From Bacillus solitudinis (GTDB taxonomy: Bacteria > Bacillota > Bacilli > Bacillales > Bacillaceae_D): a DNA stretch of 64,000 nucleotides. Below the pieces are notes generated by a model that was not told where the DNA came from, ran no database searches, and saw nothing but the letters and a program-made list of their open reading frames with translations. This document shows positions 17,905-26,404 of this stretch, in pieces; positions within the stretch are counted from its first letter, which is position 1, and each line of letters begins with the position of its first letter. Made by a program: the position numbers and the translations under genes. The stretch spans positions 4,392,253-4,456,252 of the forward strand of contig NZ_KZ454943.1 of NCBI RefSeq assembly GCF_002797395.1, written 5' to 3'.

Positions 17905-18195
17905 ATGTTTTATAACACAGGCGGTACTTACGGGTTTGCACTTTTTGCGCTGTTTCATGACTCTGAAGAAATAAAAAATTCCCATGAAGCCTTCGACGTA
18001 TATGTGAATAACGAATATGTAGGAAAAAAGGTGCTAATAACCGAAAGTGAAGAGCCAGAAGACATTCTGAGTTTTTTAAAGAAGCAAGGCATTCAGCAAG
18101 TATCGGATAATGTAGTAGGAGATCACTATATTATCCAAACAGAAGAAGCAGAACGAGTGAAACAAGCTCTAGAGACTTACTTACAAAACAGGTAG
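17905..18195 (+). CDS. Small hypothetical protein
   Basis: A 96-residue acidic soluble protein, MFYNTGGTYGFALFALFHDSEE at the start (quoted in part), then an alternating pattern of strands and helices ending in a helix (AERVKQALETYLQ). The fold could be a small alpha/beta domain. ATG 17905 is chosen over TTG 17902 on spacing from GAGGTGA. Not recognised; no operon partner. Confidence 0.6.
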   Translation: MFYNTGGTYGFALFALFHDSEEIKNSHEAFDVYVNNEYVGKKVLITESEEPEDILSFLKKQGIQQVSDNVVGDHYIIQTEEAERVKQALETYLQNR

Positions 18196-18217
18196 ACATC
18201 GTAGCGACTTTTCTATT

Positions 18218-18246
18218 GCATAAACGGTTGTATCGAGACGAATAAT
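18218..18246 (+). promoter_or_regulatory. Possible SigG-type promoter of sspH
   Basis: GCATA (18218-18222, fits GHATR) is followed after 17 bases by AATAATA (18240-18246 region), one mismatch from the CATNHTA -10 motif of forespore sigma G. It lies 30-60 bp upstream of sspH, a gene type normally expressed in the forespore. Confidence 0.35.
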
Positions 18247-18278
18247 ATACTGAATTCGATATGAAGGGAGCAGTTATG

Positions 18279-18461
18279 ATGGACATTAATAGAGCAAAGC
18301 AGATTATTTCCTCTTCAGCAGAAATTGACGTGACCTATATGGGTCAATCTGTATGGCTATTAAACACAGATGAAAAATCAAACACAGTCTCAGTCAAAAC
18401 AATGACGAAAGATGAAGATATTTTGGATTTACCCGTTGATACGTTGGAAGAAAACAGTTAA
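18279..18461 (+). CDS. sspH: H-type small acid-soluble spore protein
   Basis: A 60-residue protein beginning MDINRAKQIISS, with the H-type SASP pattern (NRAKQI..S..I.V.Y.G..VW, later LPVDTLEE). H-type SASPs are minor spore-core proteins made in the forespore. ATG codons exist at 18261, 18276 and 18279; AAGGGAG at 18264-18270 favours 18276/18279. Confidence 0.9.
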   Translation: MDINRAKQIISSSAEIDVTYMGQSVWLLNTDEKSNTVSVKTMTKDEDILDLPVDTLEENS

Positions 18462-18483
18462 CAACAAAGAAGGAGGACAACCA

Positions 18484-18594
18484 ATGAAAAAAAACGTAGA
18501 GAAAAACCCGAAATCTATAAAAACAGATGACGAGAATCAACTGTACCCAGACTATAACGACCGTGAAAAAAGACATGCAAAAAAGCGAAAATAA
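18484..18594 (+). CDS. 36-residue basic hypothetical protein
   Basis: A short hydrophilic protein (MKKNVEKNPKS ... YPDYNDREKRHAKKRK) 22 bp after sspH, with an excellent AAGGAGG site seven bases before ATG 18484. Lysine-rich small proteins behind SASP genes are common in Bacillus and may also be spore-associated; that is inference from position only. Confidence 0.65.
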   Translation: MKKNVEKNPKSIKTDDENQLYPDYNDREKRHAKKRK

Positions 18595-18605
18595 TAGTGG
18601 GACTT

Positions 18606-18650
18606 ATGGATAACTCAAGGTCTAATTGCCATTTGAGTTATCCATTTTTA
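18606..18650 (+). terminator. Terminator of the sspH unit
   Basis: ATGGATAACTCAA (18606-18618 region) pairs with TTGAGTTATCCAT (18633-18645), followed by TTTTT. Confidence 0.85.
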
Positions 18651-18767
18651 TGTATTGCTACTAGCGTTTTTCATCGGTTCTCTAACAAGCAAATCATTTG
18701 GTTTATAGAAACTCTTCATATATAATTTGTGAATCACTAAAGAGTTTCAAACGAAAGGAAGATAGGA

Positions 18768-19787
18768 ATGCCTTCAATTTTAGACCCATTTCAATTAAAA
18801 GGACTTCAACTAAAAAATCGGATAGTTATGTCACCAATGTGTCAATATTCAGTCACAGCAAAAGATGGAAAACCAAATGATTGGCATTTTAGTCACTATA
18901 CTAGTCGAGCAATTGGTGGAACAGGGCTAATCATCATCGAAATGACCGATGTAGAACCCGATGGAAGAATTAGTGATTATGATTTAGGCATCTGGTCTGA
19001 TGAGCATATCGAACCGTTTAAACGTCTTATCAACGCATGTCAAAGCTACGGTGCAAAGGTAGCGATTCAAATCGCTCATGCAGGCCGCAAAGCAGAAGAT
19101 GCATCTATCCCAGTGTCGTCCACATCGATGGCGTTTTCAAAGAAATACAAGCAGCCTAAAGAGCTTACCACTGCTGAGGTAGAACAACTTGTTTTTAAAT
19201 TTGAAGAAGCTTGTTCGCGAGCTGTTAAAGCTGGTGTAGACACGATAGAGTTACACGGAGCACATGGCTATCTGATTCATCAATTCCACTCACCTCTAAC
19301 GAATCAGCGAACCGATAAATACGGGAAAGATCGTAGCTTATTTGGTGTTGAGATTATCAAAGCTGCAAAACGCGTTTTACCCAATACCATGCCGCTCACG
19401 ATGAGAATTTCTGCTGTGGAATATGCTGAGAATGGCTATGATCTTAATTATTCAATAGAGCTAGCTAAACGCTATATGGAAGCAGGGGTTGATATGTTTG
19501 ATATCTCAACCGGCGGGGAGAGTGATACGGGTCCAAGCGTCGCAGGTCCTGGCTACCAAGTTGAATTCGCTCATGCGATTAAAAAATCATTAAATATTCC
19601 TGTCCTTACAGTTGGTCGAATGGAGGATCCTCATTTGAGTGAACAAGTAGTGAATGATGAAAAGGCTGATTTAGTTTCGGTTGGTCGTGGGATGCTTCGA
19701 CATCCATACTGGGCCAATGAAGCTTCTTTAGCACTAGGTGGTCCTCCTATTATTGCACGCCCTCTAAATGCTGGTTTTTCAATTTAA
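18768..19787 (+). CDS. namA: NADPH dehydrogenase, Old Yellow Enzyme family
   Basis: A 339-residue FMN-dependent ene-reductase close in length and sequence to B. subtilis YqjM/NamA. Visible features: redox-tuning Cys25 in SPMCQYS, the substrate-anchoring pair in ELHGAHGYL, the active-site loop TNQRTDKYG, and the C-terminal GRGMLRHPYW. It reduces activated C=C bonds of unsaturated aldehydes, ketones and nitro compounds with NADPH, probably in electrophile detoxification. Monocistronic, AAAGGAAG site. Confidence 0.93.
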   Translation: MPSILDPFQLKGLQLKNRIVMSPMCQYSVTAKDGKPNDWHFSHYTSRAIGGTGLIIIEMTDVEPDGRISDYDLGIWSDEHIEPFKRLINACQSYGAKVAIQIAHAGRKAEDASIPVSSTSMAFSKKYKQPKELTTAEVEQLVFKFEEACSRAVKAGVDTIELHGAHGYLIHQFHSPLTNQRTDKYGKDRSLFGVEIIKAAKRVLPNTMPLTMRISAVEYAENGYDLNYSIELAKRYMEAGVDMFDISTGGESDTGPSVAGPGYQVEFAHAIKKSLNIPVLTVGRMEDPHLSEQVVNDEKADLVSVGRGMLRHPYWANEASLALGGPPIIARPLNAGFSI

Positions 19788-19791
19788 GAAA

Positions 19792-19826
19792 ATTAAAGCC
19801 CACTCAAATATGTGGGCTTTAATTTT
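19792..19826 (+). terminator. Terminator of namA
   Basis: ATTAAAGCCCA (19792-19802) pairs with TGGGCTTTAAT (19813-19823), then TTTTG. Confidence 0.85.
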
Positions 19827-19949
19827 GATAAAAATCAACATAAACAGAATACGAAGTTTTTGTTTATGAACAAATATCTTTGTTTTATATTGATATTTGG
19901 ATATTAACATTGACCTTCAATCTGTTCTAAATTAAACTTATGATAAGTG

Positions 19950-19963
19950 TGACAACGTTGTCA
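19950..19963 (+). promoter_or_regulatory. LacI-family type operator
   Basis: TGACAACGTTGTCA is a perfect 14-bp palindrome with the central CG typical of LacI/GalR-family operators. It lies 30 bp upstream of the GH105 start. It differs from the cre consensus at the fourth base, so a dedicated local repressor (not in this window) or CcpA could bind. Confidence 0.6.
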
Positions 19964-19993
19964 TTATACTTAATTAAAGTGGAGGCGATAGTA

Positions 19994-21097
19994 ATGACGC
20001 AACATGAATCTTTTATTGAACGCAAAGAGGTAATCAACTACATTCATTTACTTATGGATAATCTATCACAGATCAAAGATAATACCGGTGAATTTTTATT
20101 GAATTTTGATGGTTTGGTTGTCGATGATAAGAGCTGGAATGTTTGGAATTGGCCACAAGGTGTTGGCCTTTATGGTATTTACAAATATTGGAGACTGACA
20201 AATGACCCAAAAGCATTAACGATTGTAACAGATTGGTTTAAAGAAAGACTTGAAGAAGGAGTACCACCGAAAAATGTTAATACGATGGCACCGTTTTTAA
20301 CATTGGCCTATTTATATGAGGATACAAAGGATCAAACGTTTGTTCCTTATTTAGAAGATTGGGCTGAATGGGTTATGTATGATATGCCACGTACAAAGGA
20401 AGATGGCTTACAACATATGACGTACGGTCCTGAAAATAAAAACCAACTCTGGGACGATACCTTAATGATGACCGTCTTACCTTTGGCGAAAATTGGGATG
20501 CTTTTTAATAAGCCTGAGTATATTGAGGAAGCGAAGAAGCAATTCTTAATACATATTAAATATTTAAGCGACCGAAAAACAGGTCTTTGGTTCCATGGTT
20601 GGACATTTGAAGAAAATCATAATTACGCCGAAGCTCTTTGGGCGAGAGGAAATTGTTGGATTACGATTGCAATTCCTGAAATTATCGAAATTTTAGATTT
20701 AAAGAAGGGTGATTTCTTCAGAGAATTTCTTATTGATACACTGAATCGCCAGGTAGAGTCCTTAGCTAAATACCAAGATGAAAGTGGCTTATGGCATACA
20801 CTTATTAATGATAAAACTTCGTATCTTGAAGGTTCCGCTACAGCAGGATTTGCTTATGGAATTCTAAAATCAGTTCATAAACGTTATATTAGTCAAGATT
20901 ACAAAGAAGTGGCTTATAAAGCAATTCAAGGAATGGTTAAAGAAATTAACGAAGAAGGCGTGTTACAAAAAGTATCAGTAGGAACTGGCATGGGTGATAC
21001 GTTGGATTTCTATAAGGAAATTAAAATTACAACAATGCCATACGGTCAATCATTAGCGGTACTTAGCTTAGCTGAATTTTTACACTACTACATTTAA
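19994..21097 (+). CDS. GH105 unsaturated glycuronyl hydrolase (YteR/YesR-like)
   Basis: A 367-residue cytoplasmic enzyme of the six-hairpin (alpha/alpha)6 fold. Conserved pieces: VWNWPQGVGLYGIY, the catalytic-aspartate region QLWDDTLMMTVLPLAK, WARGNCWI, and GSATAGFAYGILK. Family members hydrolyse the unsaturated uronic acid from oligosaccharides released by polysaccharide lyases (rhamnogalacturonan, ulvan or similar). ATG 19994 is chosen: GTGGAGGCGATA precedes it, and the longer frame from 19940 would run through the operator. First gene of a two-gene operon. Confidence 0.85.
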   Translation: MTQHESFIERKEVINYIHLLMDNLSQIKDNTGEFLLNFDGLVVDDKSWNVWNWPQGVGLYGIYKYWRLTNDPKALTIVTDWFKERLEEGVPPKNVNTMAPFLTLAYLYEDTKDQTFVPYLEDWAEWVMYDMPRTKEDGLQHMTYGPENKNQLWDDTLMMTVLPLAKIGMLFNKPEYIEEAKKQFLIHIKYLSDRKTGLWFHGWTFEENHNYAEALWARGNCWITIAIPEIIEILDLKKGDFFREFLIDTLNRQVESLAKYQDESGLWHTLINDKTSYLEGSATAGFAYGILKSVHKRYISQDYKEVAYKAIQGMVKEINEEGVLQKVSVGTGMGDTLDFYKEIKITTMPYGQSLAVLSLAEFLHYYI

Positions 21098-21115
21098 GAT
21101 GTCGGAGGAGATCAT

Positions 21116-21952
21116 ATGAATTTAGGTGTAAGAGCGCATGATATTAACAAAAACACACTAGAAGAGTTAGTTCAAGAAATTGCAAGTAAAAAACTTAATG
21201 CGGTTCAATTAGCCTTGCCAAAGTCTTTTGACTATATCGGGACTGATTTAGGAACGGTTACGCCTGGGCTCGCTGGTCATATTGGCCGTACTTTTCAAAA
21301 AGAAAATCTGCAAATTGCGGTTCTCGGTTGCTATATTAATACGGTTCATCCTGACGTAATGGCAAGAAGACACGATATCGAACGGTTTAAAGAATATATT
21401 CGCTTCGCCAGAGATTTCGGGTGCAGTATCATTGGTACCGAAACAGGTACAGTTGATCCCTCTGTTCCGTTTACTCTTGAAAACCGAAAAGAAGAAGTGT
21501 TAGAAACTGTGATTGAAAGTGTAAAGGAAATGGTCGAAGAAGCGGAGAAGTTCGGTGTAATGGTTGGACTTGAAGCAGCCTTGACACACCCTGTACACTC
21601 GATTGAAACAATGAAAACTGTTTTAGATCGTATTCCTTCAAATAACCTACAAGTCATTTTTGACCCTGTAAATTTAATGAAGGTGGACAATTATCAGCAA
21701 CAAGAAGAAATTTTCACTAAAGCGTTTGAATGGTTCGGTGATAAAATCGTGATTGTTCATGTGAAGGACTTTATCGTTGAAGATAATGATATTAAAGTCG
21801 TTCCAATTGGTAAGGGATTATTAAATTATGATTTTGTAATGGATCTTGTCAAAAAAAGAAAACCTCATATTCATTTTTTGATGGAAGACCAAACGGAGCC
21901 ATTCATTGATGAGAGTATTGCCTATTTAAAAGCAAAATATGAACAAGCTTAA
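21116..21952 (+). CDS. Sugar phosphate isomerase/epimerase-like TIM-barrel protein
   Basis: A 278-residue protein of the xylose isomerase-like TIM-barrel superfamily (AP_endonuc_2 fold). Metal-binding-type residues appear in strand ends: GLEAALTHPVHS, VIFDPVNLM, IVHVKDF, and FLMEDQTEP. It starts 19 bp after the GH105 gene with a GGAGGAGATC site, so they share a message. It probably isomerizes or epimerizes the sugar freed by the upstream enzyme; the exact reaction is not readable. Confidence 0.8.
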   Translation: MNLGVRAHDINKNTLEELVQEIASKKLNAVQLALPKSFDYIGTDLGTVTPGLAGHIGRTFQKENLQIAVLGCYINTVHPDVMARRHDIERFKEYIRFARDFGCSIIGTETGTVDPSVPFTLENRKEEVLETVIESVKEMVEEAEKFGVMVGLEAALTHPVHSIETMKTVLDRIPSNNLQVIFDPVNLMKVDNYQQQEEIFTKAFEWFGDKIVIVHVKDFIVEDNDIKVVPIGKGLLNYDFVMDLVKKRKPHIHFLMEDQTEPFIDESIAYLKAKYEQA

Positions 21953-21967
21953 AATTTAATAAGTTAG

Positions 21968-22015
21968 AAAGAGGATACCTTGATTTTACTATCAATCATA
22001 AGGTATCCTCTTTTT
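21968..22015 (+). terminator. Terminator of the GH105 operon
   Basis: AAAGAGGATACCTT (21968-21981) pairs with AAGGTATCCTCTTT (22000-22013), with an inner TGATT/AATCA pairing and a T-run. One of the strongest terminators in the window. Confidence 0.92.
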
Positions 22016-22046
22016 GATAGGATAGTGAACGGAAGGGATGATTAAC

Positions 22047-22637
22047 ATGACTCATAAATTACCTCCTGGTCAATTTGAAACAGAAAAGTGGCCAATTTTA
22101 CATGAAGGTGAAATCTATCAATTTAAAGAAAATGCATGGCAGTTCAAAATTTTTAGTGAAGTGGAAACTGAAGTCATTCTTTCTTACAAAGAAATGATGA
22201 ATTTACCGAAGGCAAGAACTACAATTGATATGCATTGTGTAACAACCTGGTCTAAATTTGGTACTACGTTTGAAGGAATTTTATTACGTGACCTACTATC
22301 ATTAGTTACGGTTGGTGAGAATGTTAAGTATGTAAAAATATATGGTTATTTAAATGATGATCCCTTTGGGTACTCTGCAAATTTACCACTTCACGAGTTA
22401 AACGGCGACGATTCATTATTCGTTACTCGCTACAAGGATGCACATCATGAGTGGCAGGATATCACAGCAAAGCACGGATATCCCCTTCGTTTTATTCCGC
22501 CGGCTTCTTTCTACTTATGGAAGGGCACTAAATGGGCAACAGGTATTGAACTTATGACAGAGGATGAGCCAGGATATTGGGAGGAACGAGGCTATTCAAT
22601 GACGGCTAATCCTCATAATGAAGAGCGATTTCGCTAA
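22047..22637 (+). CDS. yuiH: Sulfite oxidase-like molybdopterin protein (YuiH-like)
   Basis: A 196-residue protein of the SUOX/oxidoreductase molybdopterin-binding fold. The molybdenum-ligand cysteine sits in DMHCVTTWSKFGT, followed by F-E-G-I-L-L-R-D-L and the cofactor-pocket sequence HGYPLRFIPP ... YLWKGTKWATGIEL. Bacillus YuiH is the nearest type; it lacks signal and dimerization domains of true sulfite oxidases. The substrate is unknown. ATG 22047 is nine bases from GGAAGGG, whereas ATG 22038 abuts it. Confidence 0.85.
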   Translation: MTHKLPPGQFETEKWPILHEGEIYQFKENAWQFKIFSEVETEVILSYKEMMNLPKARTTIDMHCVTTWSKFGTTFEGILLRDLLSLVTVGENVKYVKIYGYLNDDPFGYSANLPLHELNGDDSLFVTRYKDAHHEWQDITAKHGYPLRFIPPASFYLWKGTKWATGIELMTEDEPGYWEERGYSMTANPHNEERFR

Positions 22638-22810
22638 CTTTGAATAATAAAGATGGTTTTTTTATTGCAAATTTGCCCTTATCTTTTTCACTCAATTCTT
22701 TACATGAATCAGGTCTTTTGCACTGTTTTGGGAGTGTTTTCTCTATATAGATGTAAAACTATTTATGTAACATAGTATAAAGAGAACGCAAAAAGAGGGG
22801 GGCGATTTAC

Positions 22811-22966
22811 TTGATTCCATCCTTATTGATTCAAATTGCTATTGTCATTATTTTAATTAGATCGGGATTTGCTGTGTTTAATCATTTGATACATTCAAGG
22901 AAAAGCCTACTGGAATTGCTTTATGATGCCTCAATTTTTATTATTGCTTTATCATTTTTAATTTAG
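22811..22966 (+). CDS. Small membrane protein, 51 residues
   Basis: TTG at 22811 lies eight bases after AAAAGAGGGGGG, and the frame runs to TAG at 22966. The product has two hydrophobic helices (LLIQIAIVIILI and ASIFIIALSFLI) separated by a basic-histidine loop (FNHLIHSRKS). A convincing terminator follows directly. Function unknown. Below usual ORF-length cutoffs. Confidence 0.65.
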   Translation: MIPSLLIQIAIVIILIRSGFAVFNHLIHSRKSLLELLYDASIFIIALSFLI

Positions 22967-23003
22967 AAAAAAAGGAAGAAGACTGGGTCTTCTTCCTTTT
23001 TTT
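22967..23003. terminator. Bidirectional terminator
   Basis: AAAAAAAGGAAGAAGAC pairs with the matching TCTTCTTCCTTTTTTT across a four-base loop. It lies between the 51-residue membrane protein gene (+) and the YpzG-like gene (-). Confidence 0.9.
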
Positions 23004-23019
23004 GTGTGCTCAGGTTATC

Positions 23020-23172
23020 CTACCACCTATGAGCCTTTGCGTTACTACGAAGAATGATCGTTTTTTGAGACATTTCCGTGTGTCCGTTAACTTGGGACTT
23101 TGAACGCTTAGGTCTTGTCCAGTTGTGGTGAAACTGTTGAGAATGTGGATCTAATTGATCTTTAAAGCTCAT
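23020..23172 (-). CDS. YpzG-like small protein
   Basis: Fifty residues beginning MSFKDQLDPHSQQFHHNW and containing TRPKRSKSQVNG, which resembles the Bacillus YpzG family (sporulating bacilli, function unknown). ATG 23172 follows GAGGTGACTCCGC. The stop is TAG at 23020-23022. Assignment is from remembered family pattern and should be checked. Confidence 0.6.
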   Translation of the reverse strand: MSFKDQLDPHSQQFHHNWTRPKRSKSQVNGHTEMSQKTIILRSNAKAHRW

Positions 23173-23257
23173 GCGGAGTCACCTCATAGTTTGGATTGGA
23201 AAGTCTGAAGCATTCTTTAGTATGTACGTCATGTTTATTTTAATACCGGCTGGAATG

Positions 23258-23956
23258 CTACATTTCTGGGTCCTTAATTAGCGAAGAGAGTTGATTGTAA
23301 AAGGTTTTGTTATAAGATGTAATCGTGTGAACCCTTGCTTTATTAAGAGGAATTACATGCTTACACGCTCTTACTTTACATAAAGTGTTCTCTTCATTTA
23401 CGCGGACTAAGTATTTTTTTCGTTTTTTGCATTGAGGACATGTTGCACTGATAAGATGCACTTTGGCGCCTTTGGAATACGTTCCTTTAGTCGGGTCTTT
23501 CGTTTCTTTTGATAATTCCTGAAACAACACTGCATTTGTTGCCGCTCGACCCGTTCGTTTAATCAATGTGTCAAACGTGAGAATAGGGGTTTCATTTTTC
23601 TTTGGGTTACGCTTCACAGTAATGTTGTCATAATCGTCTATTTCTAACAAGCCATACCCAGGTGGAATTTCCTCAGATGAGAGTAACCCAACAGGAGTCA
23701 TGATGTAAGCGTAGTGTGCTATAGCATGGTAACCATAAGGAGCTTGAAGAACTTCGTCTCTTAAAAAGTCGGAACGTGAAACTTTCACTTCAATAATTCT
23801 CGCTTCATTTCTTTTTATATTTATACCCATCGCGTCAGCCTTAACTTGTTTTCGACGAACAAATAATTTGACTTCGTTAGCACATAAATCCGTCATTTTT
23901 GCTTTTAGCCAGTAAAGTGCTTGAATTTTAAGATGTTCATGTAACGAGCTTTCCAT
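23258..23956 (-). CDS. MmcB-like PD-(D/E)XK protein with C-terminal zinc ribbon
   Basis: A 232-residue protein. The N-terminal half has the nuclease-type core KADAMGI ... ARIIEVKVSRSDF (D then E-x-K), as in MmcB-like DNA repair proteins. The C-terminal part has CPQC ... CKVRAC, a likely zinc-binding module, followed by a basic tail. ATG 23956 is chosen over 23983 (AAAGGA nine bases away). Probably nucleic-acid acting; its target is unknown. Monocistronic. Confidence 0.7.
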   Translation of the reverse strand: MESSLHEHLKIQALYWLKAKMTDLCANEVKLFVRRKQVKADAMGINIKRNEARIIEVKVSRSDFLRDEVLQAPYGYHAIAHYAYIMTPVGLLSSEEIPPGYGLLEIDDYDNITVKRNPKKNETPILTFDTLIKRTGRAATNAVLFQELSKETKDPTKGTYSKGAKVHLISATCPQCKKRKKYLVRVNEENTLCKVRACKHVIPLNKARVHTITSYNKTFYNQLSSLIKDPEM

Positions 23957-24107
23957 ACAACCTAATCCTTTCTTATCTATCAATGAATAATATGAAGTAA
24001 TCTCTATTTATCATAACAGGATTGCTCGAAAAAAAGGAGGTTTCCTTTTATTTTTGGGTATAATGAGTTTAAAATATAGAAAAGCACAAAGAAAGGAGAG
24101 AAACGAC

Positions 24108-24767
24108 TTGCTAAAAAAAATAGTTATCCGAGGAGCAGTCATTCTTTCTGTTATGCTCTTGATTATCTGGATGAATCTAATGTTTTTAGATATAGGACCT
24201 GAAGAATTTCGAATATGGATTCTGTCTTACGGTTGGTTCGCTCCAATCTTTTATATTCTGTTATATACATTTCGACCACTTATTTTGTTTCCTGCATCGA
24301 TTTTCACCATTGTCGGGGGGCTAGCGTTTGGACTACCTTTTGGAATTATCTATGCTTTACTAGGTGCTACTAGTGGTGCGGTCTTTTCTTTTTTTATCTC
24401 AAGAAGACTAGGTCCTGTATTCTTGAAAAAACAACCATCAGGACTTGCCAAGTCGATAAGTAAACAGTTAGAAACGCGAGGTTTTTTCTACATATTAGGC
24501 GTGCGCTTATTACCAATTATTAATTTTGATTTAATAAGTTATGTTGCAGGCGTTTCAAAAGTAAGATTTAAATCGTATTTTTTTGCTACTTTTTTAGGAA
24601 TTATTCCAGGAACGATTGCTTATAATTTTGTCGGCGCAAGTTTTGTACGACCTGACCGCTTTACAATTACCGTGGCTTTAGGTCTTTTTGTATTATTGGT
24701 AATTATTCCACTAGCTTTTAGCAAGATATTAAAAAGTAGATTGGAACCAACATCGATTAAAAAATAA
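24108..24767 (+). CDS. TVP38/TMEM64 family membrane protein
   Basis: A 219-residue DedA-superfamily (SNARE-associated/VTT domain) protein with about five to six hydrophobic segments. Motifs include FRPLILFPASIFTIVGG, the reentrant GATSGAVFSFFISRRLG, and GVRLLPIINFDLISYVAG. Related proteins help move lipids across the membrane. TTG 24108 follows AAAGGAGAGAAACGAC; upstream in-frame starts at 24054/24063 overlap a TATAAT box (24059-24064), which argues against them. Confidence 0.85.
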   Translation: MLKKIVIRGAVILSVMLLIIWMNLMFLDIGPEEFRIWILSYGWFAPIFYILLYTFRPLILFPASIFTIVGGLAFGLPFGIIYALLGATSGAVFSFFISRRLGPVFLKKQPSGLAKSISKQLETRGFFYILGVRLLPIINFDLISYVAGVSKVRFKSYFFATFLGIIPGTIAYNFVGASFVRPDRFTITVALGLFVLLVIIPLAFSKILKSRLEPTSIKK

Positions 24768-24827
24768 TGTATGTGTTAAAGTTATCGCTCATATTTATGT
24801 ACTATAACATGAAGGGTGGTAACTCAT

Positions 24828-25505
24828 ATGCTAGAAGATAAGATACGATTTTCACCACTTTTACCCCAAAAAACTAGACAAGAATTTGGGGAAAATACAA
24901 TTAAAGTTATCGGGAAGGGAACTATTTCTGTGACACCTAATCGTGCCATCGTTATCCTTGGAGTGATAACTGAAGACAAAAGCGTTAGTGAAGCACAAAG
25001 GATGAATGCAGCATCTCTTCGCAATATTATTTCCACACTAACGGCCATTGGGGTGTTGCCTGAGGATGTACAGACTTCAACCTACCGAATTGATTCGCAA
25101 TATGACTATGTTGATGGGAAACAACTATTTCGTAATTACCGGGTTACCCATTTACTCAGTATAACGATTAACGACATAAATTTAACTGGTACCCTTATTG
25201 ACGCTGCTGTCGAACAGGGAGCGAATTCTGTCCCTTCAATTCAGTTTACTGTAACTGACCAAGAAGAACCACAAAACCAAGCACTCGCTCTTGCGGTAAT
25301 GAACGGAACTAGCAAAGCTCAAACCATTGCTGACTCACTTGATGTTTCATTAATTGAAACACCGAAATCGATTGTGGAAAGGGAAGGAACACAATCTCGC
25401 CCATTTGATTCCTATGTTCTAGGCGCATCAACCGAAACACCCATTCAACCCGGGTCTTTAAACGTAACAGCAACAGTAGATATGGAATTTTCCTATGTTC
25501 GGTAA
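24828..25505 (+). CDS. SIMPL-domain (DUF541) protein
   Basis: A 225-residue protein with the SIMPL/YggE pattern: IKVIGKGTISVTPNRAIVILGV, then DKSVSEAQRMNA, TSTYRIDSQYDY and SLNVTATVDMEFSY. No signal peptide is visible, so it appears cytoplasmic or surface-associated by another route. Function of the family is poorly defined (oxidative stress links in E. coli). Convergent with endonuclease IV, overlapping its 3' end by 13 bp. Confidence 0.83.
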   Translation: MLEDKIRFSPLLPQKTRQEFGENTIKVIGKGTISVTPNRAIVILGVITEDKSVSEAQRMNAASLRNIISTLTAIGVLPEDVQTSTYRIDSQYDYVDGKQLFRNYRVTHLLSITINDINLTGTLIDAAVEQGANSVPSIQFTVTDQEEPQNQALALAVMNGTSKAQTIADSLDVSLIETPKSIVEREGTQSRPFDSYVLGASTETPIQPGSLNVTATVDMEFSYVR

Positions 25506-26329
25506 TGGGTACGCCACTCTTTAAGTAAGGTAATTTCATCTTGATGTGACATAGAGTTGTCCTTTGGAGTTTCTAAGATAAATGGAATTTGTTCCAAATC
25601 ACTGTCATTGAGAATTTGCTGCATTTGCGTTTCGTTTAAATGTCCACTCATCAGGTTTGCATGGCGGTCTTTCCTTGATCGATAAGGATACTTGGAGTTA
25701 TTAAAATGAATAACATCAAGATGATGGAAATAACTTAAGTTCTTATCTTTAAGGGTTTTCCAATTATCCCCATCCCAAAGACCGCTAGCAAATGCATGAC
25801 ATGTGTCTAAACAAAAACCGATTTTTTCTTTCTTATCAACGAGTGAGCGAATTTGAATCATTTCTTCTATCGTTATCCCCATATCCGTACCAGTCCCTGC
25901 GTTATTTTCAATTAATAGCTTTGCCTCTCCATCCCATTTCTCCAATATACAATCAAGCATTTCAATCATTTTTCGATACCCTTCCAAAATATCGTTTTTT
26001 TTTGTGGTTCCAAAATGAACTACAACCCCAATAGAACCACAAGATTCTGCGATTTGCAGATCATTATAAAGAGATTCCATTACATAGGTCTCCATTTCTT
26101 TTGATTCTGGAATTAATTTTGATGGGTAAGGAGAATGTGCAACACTTTTAATTTGATGTTTCTGACAAAAGCTAGCACAATTTTGAGCATCGACTTCTTG
26201 CCATTTTTTTATCTTTAAACTACGCGGATTCTTTGGAAAATACTGAAACGCCGTAGCGCCTAGTTTATAAGCTGTCTCTGCTGCATGAAGATAACCAGAA
26301 CGAATACTAACATGACTTCCAAAAAACAT
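25493..26329 (-). CDS. nfo: Endonuclease IV (AP endonuclease)
   Basis: A 278-residue TIM-barrel zinc enzyme. It begins GSHVSIRSG and carries the three-zinc site residues in VVHFG, LLIENNAGTGTDMG, GFCLDTCHAFASG, DVIHFNNS, and FILETP near the end. It nicks DNA 5' of abasic sites in base-excision repair. Bacillus Nfo also protects spore DNA during germination. Start ATG 26329 behind AGGTGAAAC. Confidence 0.93.
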   Translation of the reverse strand: MFFGSHVSIRSGYLHAAETAYKLGATAFQYFPKNPRSLKIKKWQEVDAQNCASFCQKHQIKSVAHSPYPSKLIPESKEMETYVMESLYNDLQIAESCGSIGVVVHFGTTKKNDILEGYRKMIEMLDCILEKWDGEAKLLIENNAGTGTDMGITIEEMIQIRSLVDKKEKIGFCLDTCHAFASGLWDGDNWKTLKDKNLSYFHHLDVIHFNNSKYPYRSRKDRHANLMSGHLNETQMQQILNDSDLEQIPFILETPKDNSMSHQDEITLLKEWRTHYRT

Positions 26330-26404
26330 TGTTTCACCTGCTTTGGGAATGTGTTTATAATAGTCTTAGCTATTAGAAAACGCCTCATACAAAGGAGTTT
26401 AACA

